Source: Hyphomonadaceae bacterium UBA5336 (GTDB lineage: Bacteria > Pseudomonadota > Alphaproteobacteria > Caulobacterales > Hyphomonadaceae). From it: 64,000 nucleotides of DNA. The first letter of the stretch is position 1. Every line of letters begins with the position of its first letter. The position numbers and the translations under genes are program-made. Below the pieces are notes generated by a model. It had not been told where the DNA came from. It saw nothing but the letters and a program-made list of their open reading frames with translations, and searched no databases. Shown piece after piece: positions 51,324 to 60,135 of this stretch. Where the stretch lies: assembly GCA_002408125.1 (NCBI GenBank), contig DHQO01000029.1:5564-69563 (forward strand), given 5' to 3'.

Positions 51324-53687
51324 ATGTCCAATTCAGACGAGCACGGGAAACCCTCGACGGGGAACCGCCGCCTGTCCGTCCTTCTGGCGGTCAGCCTTGT
51401 CCCGCCCTTCGCTCTGACCGCATGTGCAGGCGGCGGGGGAGGAGGCGGCGGTATGGTCCAGCCCCTGCCCCCTGCGCCACCTCCTCCTCCCCCGCCTCCT
51501 CCGTCGAGCTTTGAGACGGGCGAATACGCCTTCACGCGCGGGCTCGCCCTGATCAACGCGTCGAGCGCCTACTCCGCTGGTGCGACGGGAGAAGGCATCA
51601 CCGTGGCGGTGATCGATACTGGCGTGGATTTCAGCCATCCGGATCTCGATGGCCAGTCCGCCGGCAGCTTCGACATGAGCGCCGGCGAACGGGAAGACGG
51701 CGATATCGACATTGAAGGCCACGGCACGCTTGTGGCCGGGGTGATCGCCGCCGTCCGCGATGGCGAGGGCCTGCACGGCGTGGCCTACGATGCCAAGATC
51801 CTGGACCTGCGCACCGATGGTGAAGGCACCTGCCAGGAAACCGGCGAGGATGAAGGCTGCCGCTTCCCGGAGCCCGATATCTCCGATGCCATCGACATCG
51901 CCATTGCCCAGGGCGTGCAGATCATCAACATGTCGCTCGGCGGCGAGATCGATAACAGCCAGTTTCTGGAAAACGCCGTGCGCCGCGCGGCCGAGGCCGG
52001 CATCCTGGTCGTGATCTCGGCCGGCAATGATGCCGAGCCGGCCGGCTTCGACGATGACGGCAACCCGACCGACGCCATGGGCACCTCGCCGAACGAGCCG
52101 GCCTATATCGCCGGACAGACGGCTTCTCTTGGCCGCGTCGTGGCCGTGGGCTCGGTAGCTGCACGGGACAATCCCGATACGCCCGAGAACGAGATCGGCA
52201 TGCTGTCGGACTTCTCAAACCGTGCCGGTCAGGCCTCCAGGTTCCACTATCTGCTCGCGCCGGGCGAAGGCGTGGTCTCCACCGGGCCGGATGACGACAT
52301 CGTCTTTCCGGATGACCCGGACAATGACGCCGACGATATCGGCGACTATTACCGCGTGAGCGGCACCTCCTTCGCGGCGCCCTATGTGGCCGGCAGCCTG
52401 GCGCTGCTGCTGCAGGCCTTCCCGAATCTCGCACCTGAGGACGCCCTGTCGATCCTGCTCGACACCGCCGATGACTATGTCGACCCGAATGTCGATCCCG
52501 TGACCGGTCTCGTCGCGGGCGAAGGCGTGGATGCGGTGTCCGGCGTCGGCGTGCTCAACCTCGCCAATGCCTTCACCCCGCAGGGCCAGGCGCAAATGGC
52601 AACCACCAGCGGCCAGGTCGACCTGATTGCCGCCATGACTGCCGCGCCCTCTGGCGCCTTCGGCGACTGGGCAAGCAATTCGGGCCTCTTCGAACGCGTC
52701 GCCCTGATCGACAGATATGGCCGCGCCTTCGAGTTCGACCACACCGCGGTCTCGGCCGAGCCGGGCGAGCTCGGCACCGATTTCGAAACCCGCGCCAACT
52801 GGGCCGCCGGCCAGTCGCGCGCCGTCGCGGCCGGCCCGGTGGAGCTGAGTTGGCATATCCCGCGCCTGCGCGAAGATTTCTCTGCCCCCTATCAGGACGA
52901 GCCCCAGCCGACCTTTGCCGCGCGCTACAAGCTGTCAGGCGGGGAGGTGGCCTTCGGACGCGGCGGCGGGCTGGAACAGATCGCGCCGCAGACCTCGCTG
53001 TTCCGCGGCGATGGCGATGTCGACCCGTTCAATACCGGCGGCTCCTGGGTCAGCTATGCCCACGATCTCGGCGAGATGCAGATGGATGTCTTCGCCAGCG
53101 ATGCCGAGGGCCGCTCGGCCAGCGGCATCGGCCTGTCGAAATCCGGCGCGCGGTGGACCGCCCGCGCCTCCATCGCTCACATCACCGACACAGCCACCGC
53201 CCTTGGCGGCCAGCTCCAGAGCCGGTTCGGCGAGGAAGACCGCACAGCGCTCACCAGCTATGGCCTGGAAGGCCGCTATGTCCTCACCCCCGACTGGACC
53301 GTGTCGGCCGGCATGGAAGCCGCCGCGGTCGACCTGCCGGGCCTTGATGTTTCCGGCGTGTGGACCAGCCAGTGGTCGCTCGGCGCCAGCCGGAAGATCG
53401 GCCCGGGCCGGCTCTCCCTCGTCCTGGCCCAGCCCCGGCGCGCGGAATCCGGCGCGCTGCATCTTTCCAGCGCGGTTGGCGCCAATTCCGACGGCCTCAT
53501 CTACGAGACCCTGAATGCCGGCCTCACCCCCAGCGGGCGCCAGATCAATCTGGAAGCGTGCCTCGGCGCGGGCCTCACCGATGAGCTGACTGGCACCGTA
53601 ACCTTCGCCCTGGTGCGCGAGCCGAACCATGTCGCGGGCGCCGAGCCCGGCGGCGCGGTCTGGCTCAGCCTGCTCCAGCGCTGGTAG
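51324..53687 (+). CDS. Subtilisin-like (S8) serine protease, lipoprotein-anchored
   Basis: 787 residues. A lipoprotein signal ends LTAC with Cys34, then a Gly8 and Pro-rich linker (36-60). The S8 triad is D98 (VIDTGVDFSHPDL), H133 (GHGTLVAG) and S349 (SGTSFAAPYVAG), with the oxyanion Asn235 (SAGND). The C-terminal half (about 400-787) is a large beta-rich region without a familiar name; an autotransporter-type barrel is possible. It is probably exported to the outer surface. The GGAGAG before ATG 51324 decides the start. Confidence 0.85.
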   Translation: MSNSDEHGKPSTGNRRLSVLLAVSLVPPFALTACAGGGGGGGGMVQPLPPAPPPPPPPPPSSFETGEYAFTRGLALINASSAYSAGATGEGITVAVIDTGVDFSHPDLDGQSAGSFDMSAGEREDGDIDIEGHGTLVAGVIAAVRDGEGLHGVAYDAKILDLRTDGEGTCQETGEDEGCRFPEPDISDAIDIAIAQGVQIINMSLGGEIDNSQFLENAVRRAAEAGILVVISAGNDAEPAGFDDDGNPTDAMGTSPNEPAYIAGQTASLGRVVAVGSVAARDNPDTPENEIGMLSDFSNRAGQASRFHYLLAPGEGVVSTGPDDDIVFPDDPDNDADDIGDYYRVSGTSFAAPYVAGSLALLLQAFPNLAPEDALSILLDTADDYVDPNVDPVTGLVAGEGVDAVSGVGVLNLANAFTPQGQAQMATTSGQVDLIAAMTAAPSGAFGDWASNSGLFERVALIDRYGRAFEFDHTAVSAEPGELGTDFETRANWAAGQSRAVAAGPVELSWHIPRLREDFSAPYQDEPQPTFAARYKLSGGEVAFGRGGGLEQIAPQTSLFRGDGDVDPFNTGGSWVSYAHDLGEMQMDVFASDAEGRSASGIGLSKSGARWTARASIAHITDTATALGGQLQSRFGEEDRTALTSYGLEGRYVLTPDWTVSAGMEAAAVDLPGLDVSGVWTSQWSLGASRKIGPGRLSLVLAQPRRAESGALHLSSAVGANSDGLIYETLNAGLTPSGRQINLEACLGAGLTDELTGTVTFALVREPNHVAGAEPGGAVWLSLLQRW

Positions 53688-53791
53688 GCTACTGCAAGTT
53701 CACGCAGGCGCCGCCATCCGCGCGTTTACTCATGCGTGCACTGATGGCATTGTCTGCAGTCAGGCGGGGGGCGCGTGGTAGGAGTAGCGTA

Positions 53792-54208
53792 ATGAATTTC
53801 TCGTCCTCGGTTCCCGTGGCGCTCGCGGGCTTTGCCATCTTCGCCGCCTGCAGCGTTGCCACCACGCAGGACCCTTCCCCCGAAGACGATATGGCGCTTG
53901 AACCCGCCGTTTCAGAGAATATCGAGGGTGGCCGGGATCGGGTCGTAGGCGGTTATGGCCCCGGCGATGTCTCCGAGCCCGGCGCGAAGATCGCCTATGA
54001 CATGGTCGAGACGGCGATCTACGAGCGGTATCCGACCCGCGCCCTCGTCGACAAGGTCGCCCTGGAAACCCAGGTGGTGGCCGGCCTCAATTACCGCTTC
54101 CGCGTCGAGATGACCGGCGCGGCGGAAGCCCGCGCGGTCTATTCGGCCGTAGTCTACCGCAATCTCGACGATGCGTATGAGCTGACCTCGCTCGACAAGC
54201 TGCAGTAA
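53792..54208 (+). CDS. Cystatin-like lipoprotein
   Basis: 138 residues. A lipoprotein signal ends FAAC with Cys20. The mature part carries two hallmarks of cystatins: an N-terminal GG (VVGGYGPGD, 53-54) and QVVAG (94-98, ETQVVAGLNYRFRVEM). The later Pro-Trp loop of true inhibitors is not evident. Cystatins block papain-type cysteine proteases; here it follows a subtilase, so it may instead be a scaffold or guard. It stands alone before the tRNA-Ser. This assignment is a sequence reading, not a search result. Confidence 0.7.
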   Translation: MNFSSSVPVALAGFAIFAACSVATTQDPSPEDDMALEPAVSENIEGGRDRVVGGYGPGDVSEPGAKIAYDMVETAIYERYPTRALVDKVALETQVVAGLNYRFRVEMTGAAEARAVYSAVVYRNLDDAYELTSLDKLQ

Positions 54209-54244
54209 CGGGCTGGCCGCCTCCGCCTCGCATCCGTGCAGGAT

Positions 54245-55930
54245 TCAATATGTGCCAGGCGCAAGAGAGGGGTTGCGCAGACGTGCGGGAGTGATTACCC
54301 ATCCCGCTTCCCGGAGAGGTGGCCGAGTGGCTGAAGGCGCGCCCCTGCTAAGGGCGTATACCCTAACAGGTATCGTGGGTTCGAATCCCATCCTCTCCGC
54401 CACCCCCTTCATTTTGGTGGCAAACCCCTCGAAAACCCTGAAAACACAAGAGGTTGCAGGGGTTCGAAAACCCTCATTTCGGCGATATTGAAGCGGCTCG
54501 GAAAACACCAGTTTCAGCACGGTTTGCTTGTCCTCATAGCACTCACTTTTCCAGAGATTACAAGGGTTTGCCAGGAAACCCATGGCGAGTTCGAACATCT
54601 CCCCGAAGGCCCGGCGCGGCTTGCCTGCGGTTTCGAGCTTTTCAGTCAAAGCGAGCTTCTCCTTTTCGAGCTTGTCGATGCGGGCCTCATAGGCCGCAAT
54701 CACACTCTCGCTGGAGGCACTGACAATGCGGTCCAGAAGCTGGGTGATCTGCGTCTCGCACTTGGCGATAGAACGCTTGAGCGTCTGGCGCATGGCCTGC
54801 CCGCTACGACGCTGTTGTTCCCAAGCATCACTGAACATGGCCTGCACCATGGCGAACATGGTCTCGGCAGGCTGTAGCGTTTCCAGCAGGGCCTCGAACT
54901 CGCCTTCGATATCGGCCTTGCGGATCGACTTGCCTTTGCTGGGACAGCCCTTGGTGTAACAGAGATAATACGGGTGGCGAGCGCCCGTCTTACTCTTTGA
55001 GAAGCAAGCCGTCAGCGGCTTGCCGCAGTCTCCGCAGACCACGCTGCCCCGCAGCGGGAAACTCTCATTGAGATCAGCGCGGGCTGGCGCATAGGCGCGC
55101 CCTTCCAAGCGCTCCTGTATCTTGAGGAAAGTCTCATAGGAGATCAGCCCGTCATGCTTGCCGGGCCGCAGGGAGACGCCCCATTCCGGGCGCTCGACCA
55201 TGCCCGCATAGATGACCCGTTTCAGGAGGTCATTGACGAGCTGGTTGCGGACCTTGCCCCGGCCAGTCTTTGGGAAGTCCGGCTGGGACTCGAAAAAGCG
55301 CTTCACTTCGGCCTGTGTCTGGAAACGGCCAGAGGCGTACCCCTCCAGGCCTTCCTGAATGATCGAGGCGAGCGGTTCATCGCGCACCAGGACATTGCCG
55401 TGTCCGGGACGCTTTTCATACTTGAAGCCCATGGCAGAGGCGGCGAACGGCCAGTAGCCGTTCATGATCCGCGCCCGCATCCGATTCTTGGTCTGCTCGG
55501 CATTCTTGGTGCGCTGATGGGCCGAAACCGAGGCCAGCAAATGCTCGATGAGCTGGCTGTCGCTATCCTCGCCGAACTCGATGCTGGGGCTTTCCAGCAC
55601 GCCGCCCGCCTGAGCAATGGACGCACGAAGCGCCAAATGCGCATTGAGCCCACGCGCAAGGCGGCTGATATCGTCGATCAGGACACGGATGTTGTCTTTG
55701 CGGTTGGCCCGCAAATAGGCGAGCAACTGCTTCATGCCGGGCCGCTCGACCAGCGAACCGGAGACGGCCTTGTCCTCGAACACCTTCTCGACCCTGTAGC
55801 CTTTCATCCGGGCATACTCTTCGCACCGGGCGGCCTGACTTTCCGCGCCCTGGCCTTTCTTGACCTGGGCGACGGATGAAACACGCACATATGAAATCGC
55901 GCGCTGCGAGTGGGTAAATTCTCCTTTCAT
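54245..55930 (-). CDS. Large serine recombinase (integrase)
   Basis: 561 residues as read, about 490 of them element-encoded. The catalytic Ser lies in SYVRVSSVAQ, with RPGMKQLLAYL as in the other recombinase, a central recombinase domain, zinc-ribbon (CGDCGKPLTAC, CYTKGC) and coiled coil (about 370-440). The frame continues antisense through the whole tRNA-Ser and stops at 54245 in core sequence, so the last 50 or so residues (after about MGFEPT) are chromosome-written. It overlaps the previous gene by four bases. Confidence 0.9.
   Translation of the reverse strand: MKGEFTHSQRAISYVRVSSVAQVKKGQGAESQAARCEEYARMKGYRVEKVFEDKAVSGSLVERPGMKQLLAYLRANRKDNIRVLIDDISRLARGLNAHLALRASIAQAGGVLESPSIEFGEDSDSQLIEHLLASVSAHQRTKNAEQTKNRMRARIMNGYWPFAASAMGFKYEKRPGHGNVLVRDEPLASIIQEGLEGYASGRFQTQAEVKRFFESQPDFPKTGRGKVRNQLVNDLLKRVIYAGMVERPEWGVSLRPGKHDGLISYETFLKIQERLEGRAYAPARADLNESFPLRGSVVCGDCGKPLTACFSKSKTGARHPYYLCYTKGCPSKGKSIRKADIEGEFEALLETLQPAETMFAMVQAMFSDAWEQQRRSGQAMRQTLKRSIAKCETQITQLLDRIVSASSESVIAAYEARIDKLEKEKLALTEKLETAGKPRRAFGEMFELAMGFLANPCNLWKSECYEDKQTVLKLVFSEPLQYRRNEGFRTPATSCVFRVFEGFATKMKGVAERMGFEPTIPVRVYALSRGAPSATRPPLREAGWVITPARLRNPSLAPGTY
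54313..54402 (+). tRNA. tRNA-Ser(GCT)
   Basis: 90-base class II tRNA. Acceptor GGAGAGG pairs with CCTCTCC, the anticodon loop is CTGCTAA (anticodon GCT), the long variable arm is TACCCTAACAGGTA-like, the T arm contains TTCGAAT, and CCA is encoded. It is the target of element 2 at its 3' end: the recombinase gene of that element is read antisense across it. Confidence 0.93.
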
Positions 55931-56271
55931 GCCGAGACTCCTTCCTCGTCATCCGCATGCGCGGAACTGACGAATTTCTCTATGATTGATGGAGAATATT
56001 CTACCAGATCAGAGCCCGGAAAGGGGCTCTCCTCTTGGATTTCAGAGACTTGTCCACAGGCAATATCGGCTGCGCTGCGGCTGTCGAGAACTTGCTGGGC
56101 AGGCGTCAGGCCATAGCCGAGCTGCACGAAGGAAACGACAATCGACCAGAGCGTTTCAATCAGCTCTCGCTTGGCCTCTTCGGAGATATCCGCGCTTTCG
56201 AGATATGGCGCGTAGGCCTTGAGATCGAGTTCAATAAGGGAGTTGGTGTTCGGGGTGGTATCGCGGTTCAC
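55927..56271 (-). CDS. Recombinase-coupled small protein (114 residues)
   Basis: The helical block YLESADISEEAKRELIETLW resembles the equivalent of element 1 at 44425. It overlaps the recombinase start by four bases. Acidic with a flexible C-terminal half. Possibly a partner of the integrase (see the pair). No known family is recognised. Confidence 0.6.
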   Translation of the reverse strand: MNRDTTPNTNSLIELDLKAYAPYLESADISEEAKRELIETLWSIVVSFVQLGYGLTPAQQVLDSRSAADIACGQVSEIQEESPFPGSDLVEYSPSIIEKFVSSAHADDEEGVSA

Positions 56272-56402
56272 GTGTCCTTTGTCCTGTTGTTACGGGTTTG
56301 CTTTCATTCCTGGCTCCTTTCCACCTCCAAGAAACAATGATAGGAATACTATCCTATATTTGAATTATTTCAAGGAAATTCTTGTACTGATGGCCCGATA
56401 TA

Positions 56403-56783
56403 CTACCGGGCCCCACGTTCTCGCGGTTTTTCGCGGCGCGTGCCGCGCCCGCTGCGCTCGGACTTGAAGCGCTCGCGCTGGACATCCTTGCGGGTCTTGT
56501 CCTCGTCATGGAAGTCCGCCTCGCGGCGATCCTCGCCGCGCTCGGCCTTCTGATCGCGCTTCAAATCCCGGATGCCGTCATAGACCTTGGAGGCCAATTG
56601 CGCGGCAGGCAGCAGGTCCTTTTCGCGCAACGTGGAGGTTTCGCGGATTTCGCCATCGTCAGAGGTGTAAATCCGCGTGATGCGCGTATTGAACATGTCG
56701 CCATACTCGCCTTCCTGACGCCACACGGCTGCGCGCAGCGCGCCGTCGCGCAGATCGAATTCTGGCCTTTTCTTCTCACTCAA
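56403..56783 (-). CDS. Conserved element protein (126 residues, homolog of 44089 gene)
   Basis: The start is a TTG at 56783 (LSEKKRPEFDLRDG, read as Met) with AGGA just before; no other start codon is available in the frame after the upstream stop. Aligned parts AAVWRQEGEYGDMFN and LASKVYDGIRDL match the gene at 44089. The C-terminal third is highly charged (RGEDRREADFHDEDK, basic at the end). Function unknown. Confidence 0.6.
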   Translation of the reverse strand: MSEKKRPEFDLRDGALRAAVWRQEGEYGDMFNTRITRIYTSDDGEIRETSTLREKDLLPAAQLASKVYDGIRDLKRDQKAERGEDRREADFHDEDKTRKDVQRERFKSERSGRGTRREKPRERGAR

Positions 56784-56818
56784 TTCCTGGAGTCCTTTCT
56801 TGGGTTTGGGGCTGGAGA

Positions 56819-57055
56819 CTAGCGCTCGAAATTGCGCTGGAACGGGGCGGCACTGTCGCGCCGTAATTGCGCGGCAGACCGGATCAGCCGGGTCTCGACA
56901 TGACGCAGGCGATTGGCCTTGAATTGCTGGCGGGTCCATTCCGCCTCGCGGATGGAAATGCCGTCCGGCTCCATGGTGTAGGCAGGCTCGGCTGTTTCCA
57001 GCTCGCGGCGCAGGCGGTCCGCCTCAGCGCGGGTCTTGATATCGGGTGCGCTCAT
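56819..57055 (-). CDS. Small charged helical protein (78 residues)
   Basis: It has a strong ribosome site AAGGAG and starts MSAPDIKTRAEADRLRRE. The sequence is mostly helix with many Arg and Glu residues, without a hydrophobic core of any length. It lies in the operon between the coupling protein and the 126-residue gene. No family is recognised. Confidence 0.55.
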   Translation of the reverse strand: MSAPDIKTRAEADRLRRELETAEPAYTMEPDGISIREAEWTRQQFKANRLRHVETRLIRSAAQLRRDSAAPFQRNFER

Positions 57056-57111
57056 GCGCGTTTCTCCTTGGGCTGAATTGCGCCATGCGCAGGGCGTGAC
57101 GGAAGGCAGGG

Positions 57112-58728
57112 CTAGCTTTCGATGCGCGACCAGACCCCGCTGCGATATTGCGGATACTCCGCAAAGCGCTGCGGTACGGGCTCGGTGATCACACGCCGCC
57201 AGGCATGGCCCCAGCGCGTCTTAACACGCACGCGGTCGGCCGGAGGGTGATACGGGTTGGGATGGTAGCGCCCGGCCATGAAAGCCTGCTCGTAATATGG
57301 GCGGCGGTCGGCATAGACCGGGAATGGCAGGCCATCCGCGAAGATGAACTGCTTGCCGTCCTCAAGGCGCAGAACCTCGTCGGGCCTGCGCAGCATACGC
57401 TCCTGCTTGCTGCGATGCTCAGCCTCGCGCTGGTGATGGGCCATGTTCAGCCCGGCCATGAGAAAATCCTCACCACCAAGCAGGGCCTGGGCGGCCTGAT
57501 GCTTGGCGTGGCGGGCGCGGGCCTGGAGCATTTCATCGTCATATTCCAGGGTTTGCGCTCCCAGCATGCGCGAGACAGCGGTGGCGGTTTCGATATCGCG
57601 CACCGCGAAGAAGCTGCGCACCTGCGCGCTGGAGGCGATGATATTCCCGGCCTGCGGGCCGATCTGGTCCATCTGAAAGACCGACTGGAACACCGCCCAG
57701 GGCCTGATGCCGATCCCTGCCCCATAGGTGAAAAGCTGGGTGAGCAGCGGAAACCCGCCGAGCTGGGCGCATTCGTCCAGTATCCAGGTCTGGCGCGGCG
57801 CATGTGGCTTGCGGGCCTTGTAGATCATGCCCGCCACGAAGATCGCCTTGATCACCGGAGCCCAGGGCCGGATGAACTCGGCAGGCGGCATGAGATAGAG
57901 CTGGACCGGACGTTCCCCCTCGCAGAGATCGGCGAGCGAGAAATCAAACGGCGGCGAGACGGAAGCCAATAGGACGGGATCGGACAGGCAGGAGAGCGCC
58001 TTGAATATCTCGCCCAGAATGCCGGGATAGCCGGAACCGGAATGTGTGCCCTGCGCAGCCGCGATCTCCTCCTCAATCCGTTTCGAGATTTCGAAGCCGG
58101 ATTGATTCATGTCGAAGGCGAAGTCGAGCCAAGCCTCGCCCTGGCCGGGAATGAGGTTCACAACGCGGTAGAGCTGGCCGAGGGTCAAAGTCCCGTTGAG
58201 CCGCACCAGGGTCAGGATGATGCCTTCCAGAAACTCCCGCGCCCGGCCTTCGAAATAGTCCGACTGCCTGTTGCCGCTCGGCGGGATGAGATTGTGGCAG
58301 AGCACCTTCACATCCGAGACCAGGCTGGGGCTGTCCATGCGGATATAATCGACGGGGTTGATACGATGTTGCGGCAGGTCATGCAGTGCGCCTGCATTCC
58401 AATAGATGCAGCGCTTGCCGTCGGCAGTCTGATTCTGACTGATCGCAGCGAGCTCGCCCTTCAGGTCCAGCACCAGCATGCTCGGCGTGTGGATGCCCGC
58501 ACACAGATTATAGGCCAGAATATCGCGCAGCTTTCCGCCGCGCGCGCCAGCAACCAGTAGCAATCCGCCATCGCCAGAATCCCAGATGGGCCGCGTGCCC
58601 ATGAAACCCGTCAGGAGGGAATGCGGCTGCTGGGTGAACATCCCGGCACGTCGAAGATCCTGCTCAGCGGCGAACCCCGCAGAGCCGAAGCGGTTTGTTT
58701 CATTGTCGGATGGATGAAATGACATCAT
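57112..58728 (-). CDS. Type IV coupling protein (VirD4/TraG-like), no membrane helix
   Basis: 538 residues. Walker A reads GARGGK (61-66) followed by Leu where other families have Ser/Thr; VirD4-like proteins are tolerant there. Walker B is TWILDECAQ (about 312-320), and the GGFPLLTQLFTYGAGIGI block follows. The N-terminal part lacks membrane helices, unlike the element 1 protein, so anchoring may depend on the small membrane genes 58791 and 59074. Two ATG codons, 58728 and 58725, are adjacent. It heads the operon down to the recombinase. Confidence 0.82.
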   Translation of the reverse strand: MMSFHPSDNETNRFGSAGFAAEQDLRRAGMFTQQPHSLLTGFMGTRPIWDSGDGGLLLVAGARGGKLRDILAYNLCAGIHTPSMLVLDLKGELAAISQNQTADGKRCIYWNAGALHDLPQHRINPVDYIRMDSPSLVSDVKVLCHNLIPPSGNRQSDYFEGRAREFLEGIILTLVRLNGTLTLGQLYRVVNLIPGQGEAWLDFAFDMNQSGFEISKRIEEEIAAAQGTHSGSGYPGILGEIFKALSCLSDPVLLASVSPPFDFSLADLCEGERPVQLYLMPPAEFIRPWAPVIKAIFVAGMIYKARKPHAPRQTWILDECAQLGGFPLLTQLFTYGAGIGIRPWAVFQSVFQMDQIGPQAGNIIASSAQVRSFFAVRDIETATAVSRMLGAQTLEYDDEMLQARARHAKHQAAQALLGGEDFLMAGLNMAHHQREAEHRSKQERMLRRPDEVLRLEDGKQFIFADGLPFPVYADRRPYYEQAFMAGRYHPNPYHPPADRVRVKTRWGHAWRRVITEPVPQRFAEYPQYRSGVWSRIES

Positions 58729-58735
58729 GTTTACG

Positions 58736-58774
58736 ATGAAGCCCGAGCGACGGTTCCCCGCCCTCGGGCTTCAT
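58736..58774. repeat. 12-bp hairpin before the coupling protein
   Basis: ATGAAGCCCGAG (58736-58747) and CTCGGGCTTCAT (58763-58774) pair perfectly with a 15-base loop. It lies between the stop of the small membrane gene (58791) and the start of the coupling protein (58728) in the common transcript. No T-run follows, so it may act at the RNA or protein-binding level. Confidence 0.5.
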
Positions 58775-58790
58775 TATCTCCTGGTTCTGA

Positions 58791-59006
58791 CTATTTGCCG
58801 TTCGGGCGATCTTCCCACTTCGACTCGATGTTGGCGGCAGTGCCCCAGCTCAGGGCTGTCACGAACCCGGCCCAAAGGCCGTGTTCCGGCGCTTCGTTCG
58901 AGAAGCAAGCCCAGGCGATCAAGGCGAAAACAATGCCGATGATCGACAAGGCAACTTGAACTTCCTGGTTCTTCTTGTTCCAAAGGGACTTTCCGAAATT
59001 GCTCAT
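58791..59006 (-). CDS. Small membrane protein (71 residues)
   Basis: The ribosome site AGGAG precedes ATG 59006. Two hydrophobic stretches (about 19-34 and 44-58) suggest two membrane helices, with a charged, basic end (SKWEDRPNGK). It lies directly before the coupling protein and may help anchor it. No family is recognised. Confidence 0.6.
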   Translation of the reverse strand: MSNFGKSLWNKKNQEVQVALSIIGIVFALIAWACFSNEAPEHGLWAGFVTALSWGTAANIESKWEDRPNGK

Positions 59007-59073
59007 TTGGAATTCTCCTGTGTGGGCATGAGCGGTTGGTGATGAGGTATTGTGGTTCTGCTGGCTTGCAGGG

Positions 59074-59340
59074 TCAGAAGATCGGCAGCTTGGTCAGGAC
59101 AGCGAGGCCAATGAGACCAACGCTAGAGGCGAGCGTTGCTTGGGCCGCATAAAGCGCGGCCATGATTGCGCAGGCAAAAATGGCAGGACGCAGCCAGAAA
59201 GTAAGCTCGGCACCAAACTCTGGCTGGAGAAGCACTCGGGCCAGCCAGCCCGAAAGCCACCAGATTTGCGGAGCCATGAGCAAGGTGCAGAGAGCGGCGA
59301 GCCAGAACGCCATCATTTGGAGGCGGGTCAGCTTTTTCAC
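59074..59340 (-). CDS. Small membrane protein (88 residues)
   Basis: The start is a GTG at 59340 (VKKLTRLQMMAFW) with GAGGGG upstream, overlapping the stop of the 35-residue gene. About three hydrophobic segments lie at 8-30, 45-62 and 66-84. No family is recognised. It is part of the same set of small transfer-linked membrane genes. Confidence 0.55.
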   Translation of the reverse strand: MKKLTRLQMMAFWLAALCTLLMAPQIWWLSGWLARVLLQPEFGAELTFWLRPAIFACAIMAALYAAQATLASSVGLIGLAVLTKLPIF

Positions 59341-59444
59341 AGCGTTTCCCCCTCGCTGCAAAAGCCTTCGCGCCAGAAGGCACAGCGCAAGAGCCGCATG
59401 AAAATGCGCAGCCCGACGGCCTTGTGTTTGTTGGGCCTGATCAT
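59337..59444 (-). CDS. Small basic peptide (35 residues)
   Basis: It reads MIRPNKHKAVGLRIFM onward, is Arg-rich, and contains two cysteines in the second half. The ribosome site AAGGGG lies ahead of ATG 59444, and its stop overlaps the start of the 88-residue gene (GTGA), as in coupled translation. It is too short for family assignment. Confidence 0.45.
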   Translation of the reverse strand: MIRPNKHKAVGLRIFMRLLRCAFWREGFCSEGETL

Positions 59445-59524
59445 CCGTGAACCCCTTTCGCTATTGCGTTGGTGAACATGACGACAGGGATACGACACGG
59501 GCCGCGCTACTCAGGGGGATAAGC

Positions 59525-59550
59525 AAAAAAAATGGGCGCATACCGCGCCC
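59525..59550 (-). terminator. Rho-independent terminator (minus strand)
   Basis: GGGCGC-GGTAT-GCGCCC in the minus-strand RNA, with a run of eight T after it (A-run at 59525-59532 on the plus strand). The stem begins right at the stop of the 141-residue gene. Confidence 0.88.
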
Positions 59551-59975
59551 TATTGGTCGTTGTCTGGCCGCAAGCCCCACATCAGGGCTTCAACCGGGAA
59601 ATGCGCGCGCATGATCGTCGCCAGAGCCCGCACGCGCTCCTTGGTTTCTCCGCGCAGGCGTGGCGTCACACCCTCCGGCACAGGCTGGATATAATCGCGG
59701 AACCATTCACGGATATGCTCATCCTCGAACACGCCGAGGTCGAGAAAGTGTTCATCTCCATCAGCTCCGCGAATCCAGCCCCGATAGTCGCGGTAGAGGC
59801 CGATCAGATGATCGGGCCATTGGCTAAAGCGGATGTGATGCCGAAATGTATAGGCCACCAGGAAGGCTTTGAAGTCGGTCTGGAAATACCGCGCCGAGAG
59901 TTCGGCATCGGTAAAAAGCGGCACTGAAAGGCGCTGGCAGTATTGCTGGGCGGTACAGCGAGTGCAGAAATTCAT
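59550..59975 (-). CDS. Hypothetical protein (141 residues)
   Basis: It starts at ATG 59975 (MNFCTRCTAQQYC) with GAGGATC upstream and a cysteine motif CTRCTAQQYC near the N-terminus, perhaps a metal site. The rest is mixed alpha/beta with aromatic residues. Transcription ends in the strong terminator that overlaps its stop. No family is recognised. Confidence 0.55.
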   Translation of the reverse strand: MNFCTRCTAQQYCQRLSVPLFTDAELSARYFQTDFKAFLVAYTFRHHIRFSQWPDHLIGLYRDYRGWIRGADGDEHFLDLGVFEDEHIREWFRDYIQPVPEGVTPRLRGETKERVRALATIMRAHFPVEALMWGLRPDNDQ

Positions 59976-60135
59976 GACGATCCTCATCATGTGGGCGCTA
60001 GACAAACCTCTCCCGCGAACAGCCGCTAGCGCTCTGTTTTATCAGTGATTACCCTGCGTTCATCGGGACGATTCTTCGTATCAGTCTTGCCGCGAGGCTG
60101 TCACGCGGCGAAGACGGAACTTGTCAAGTTTAGCC

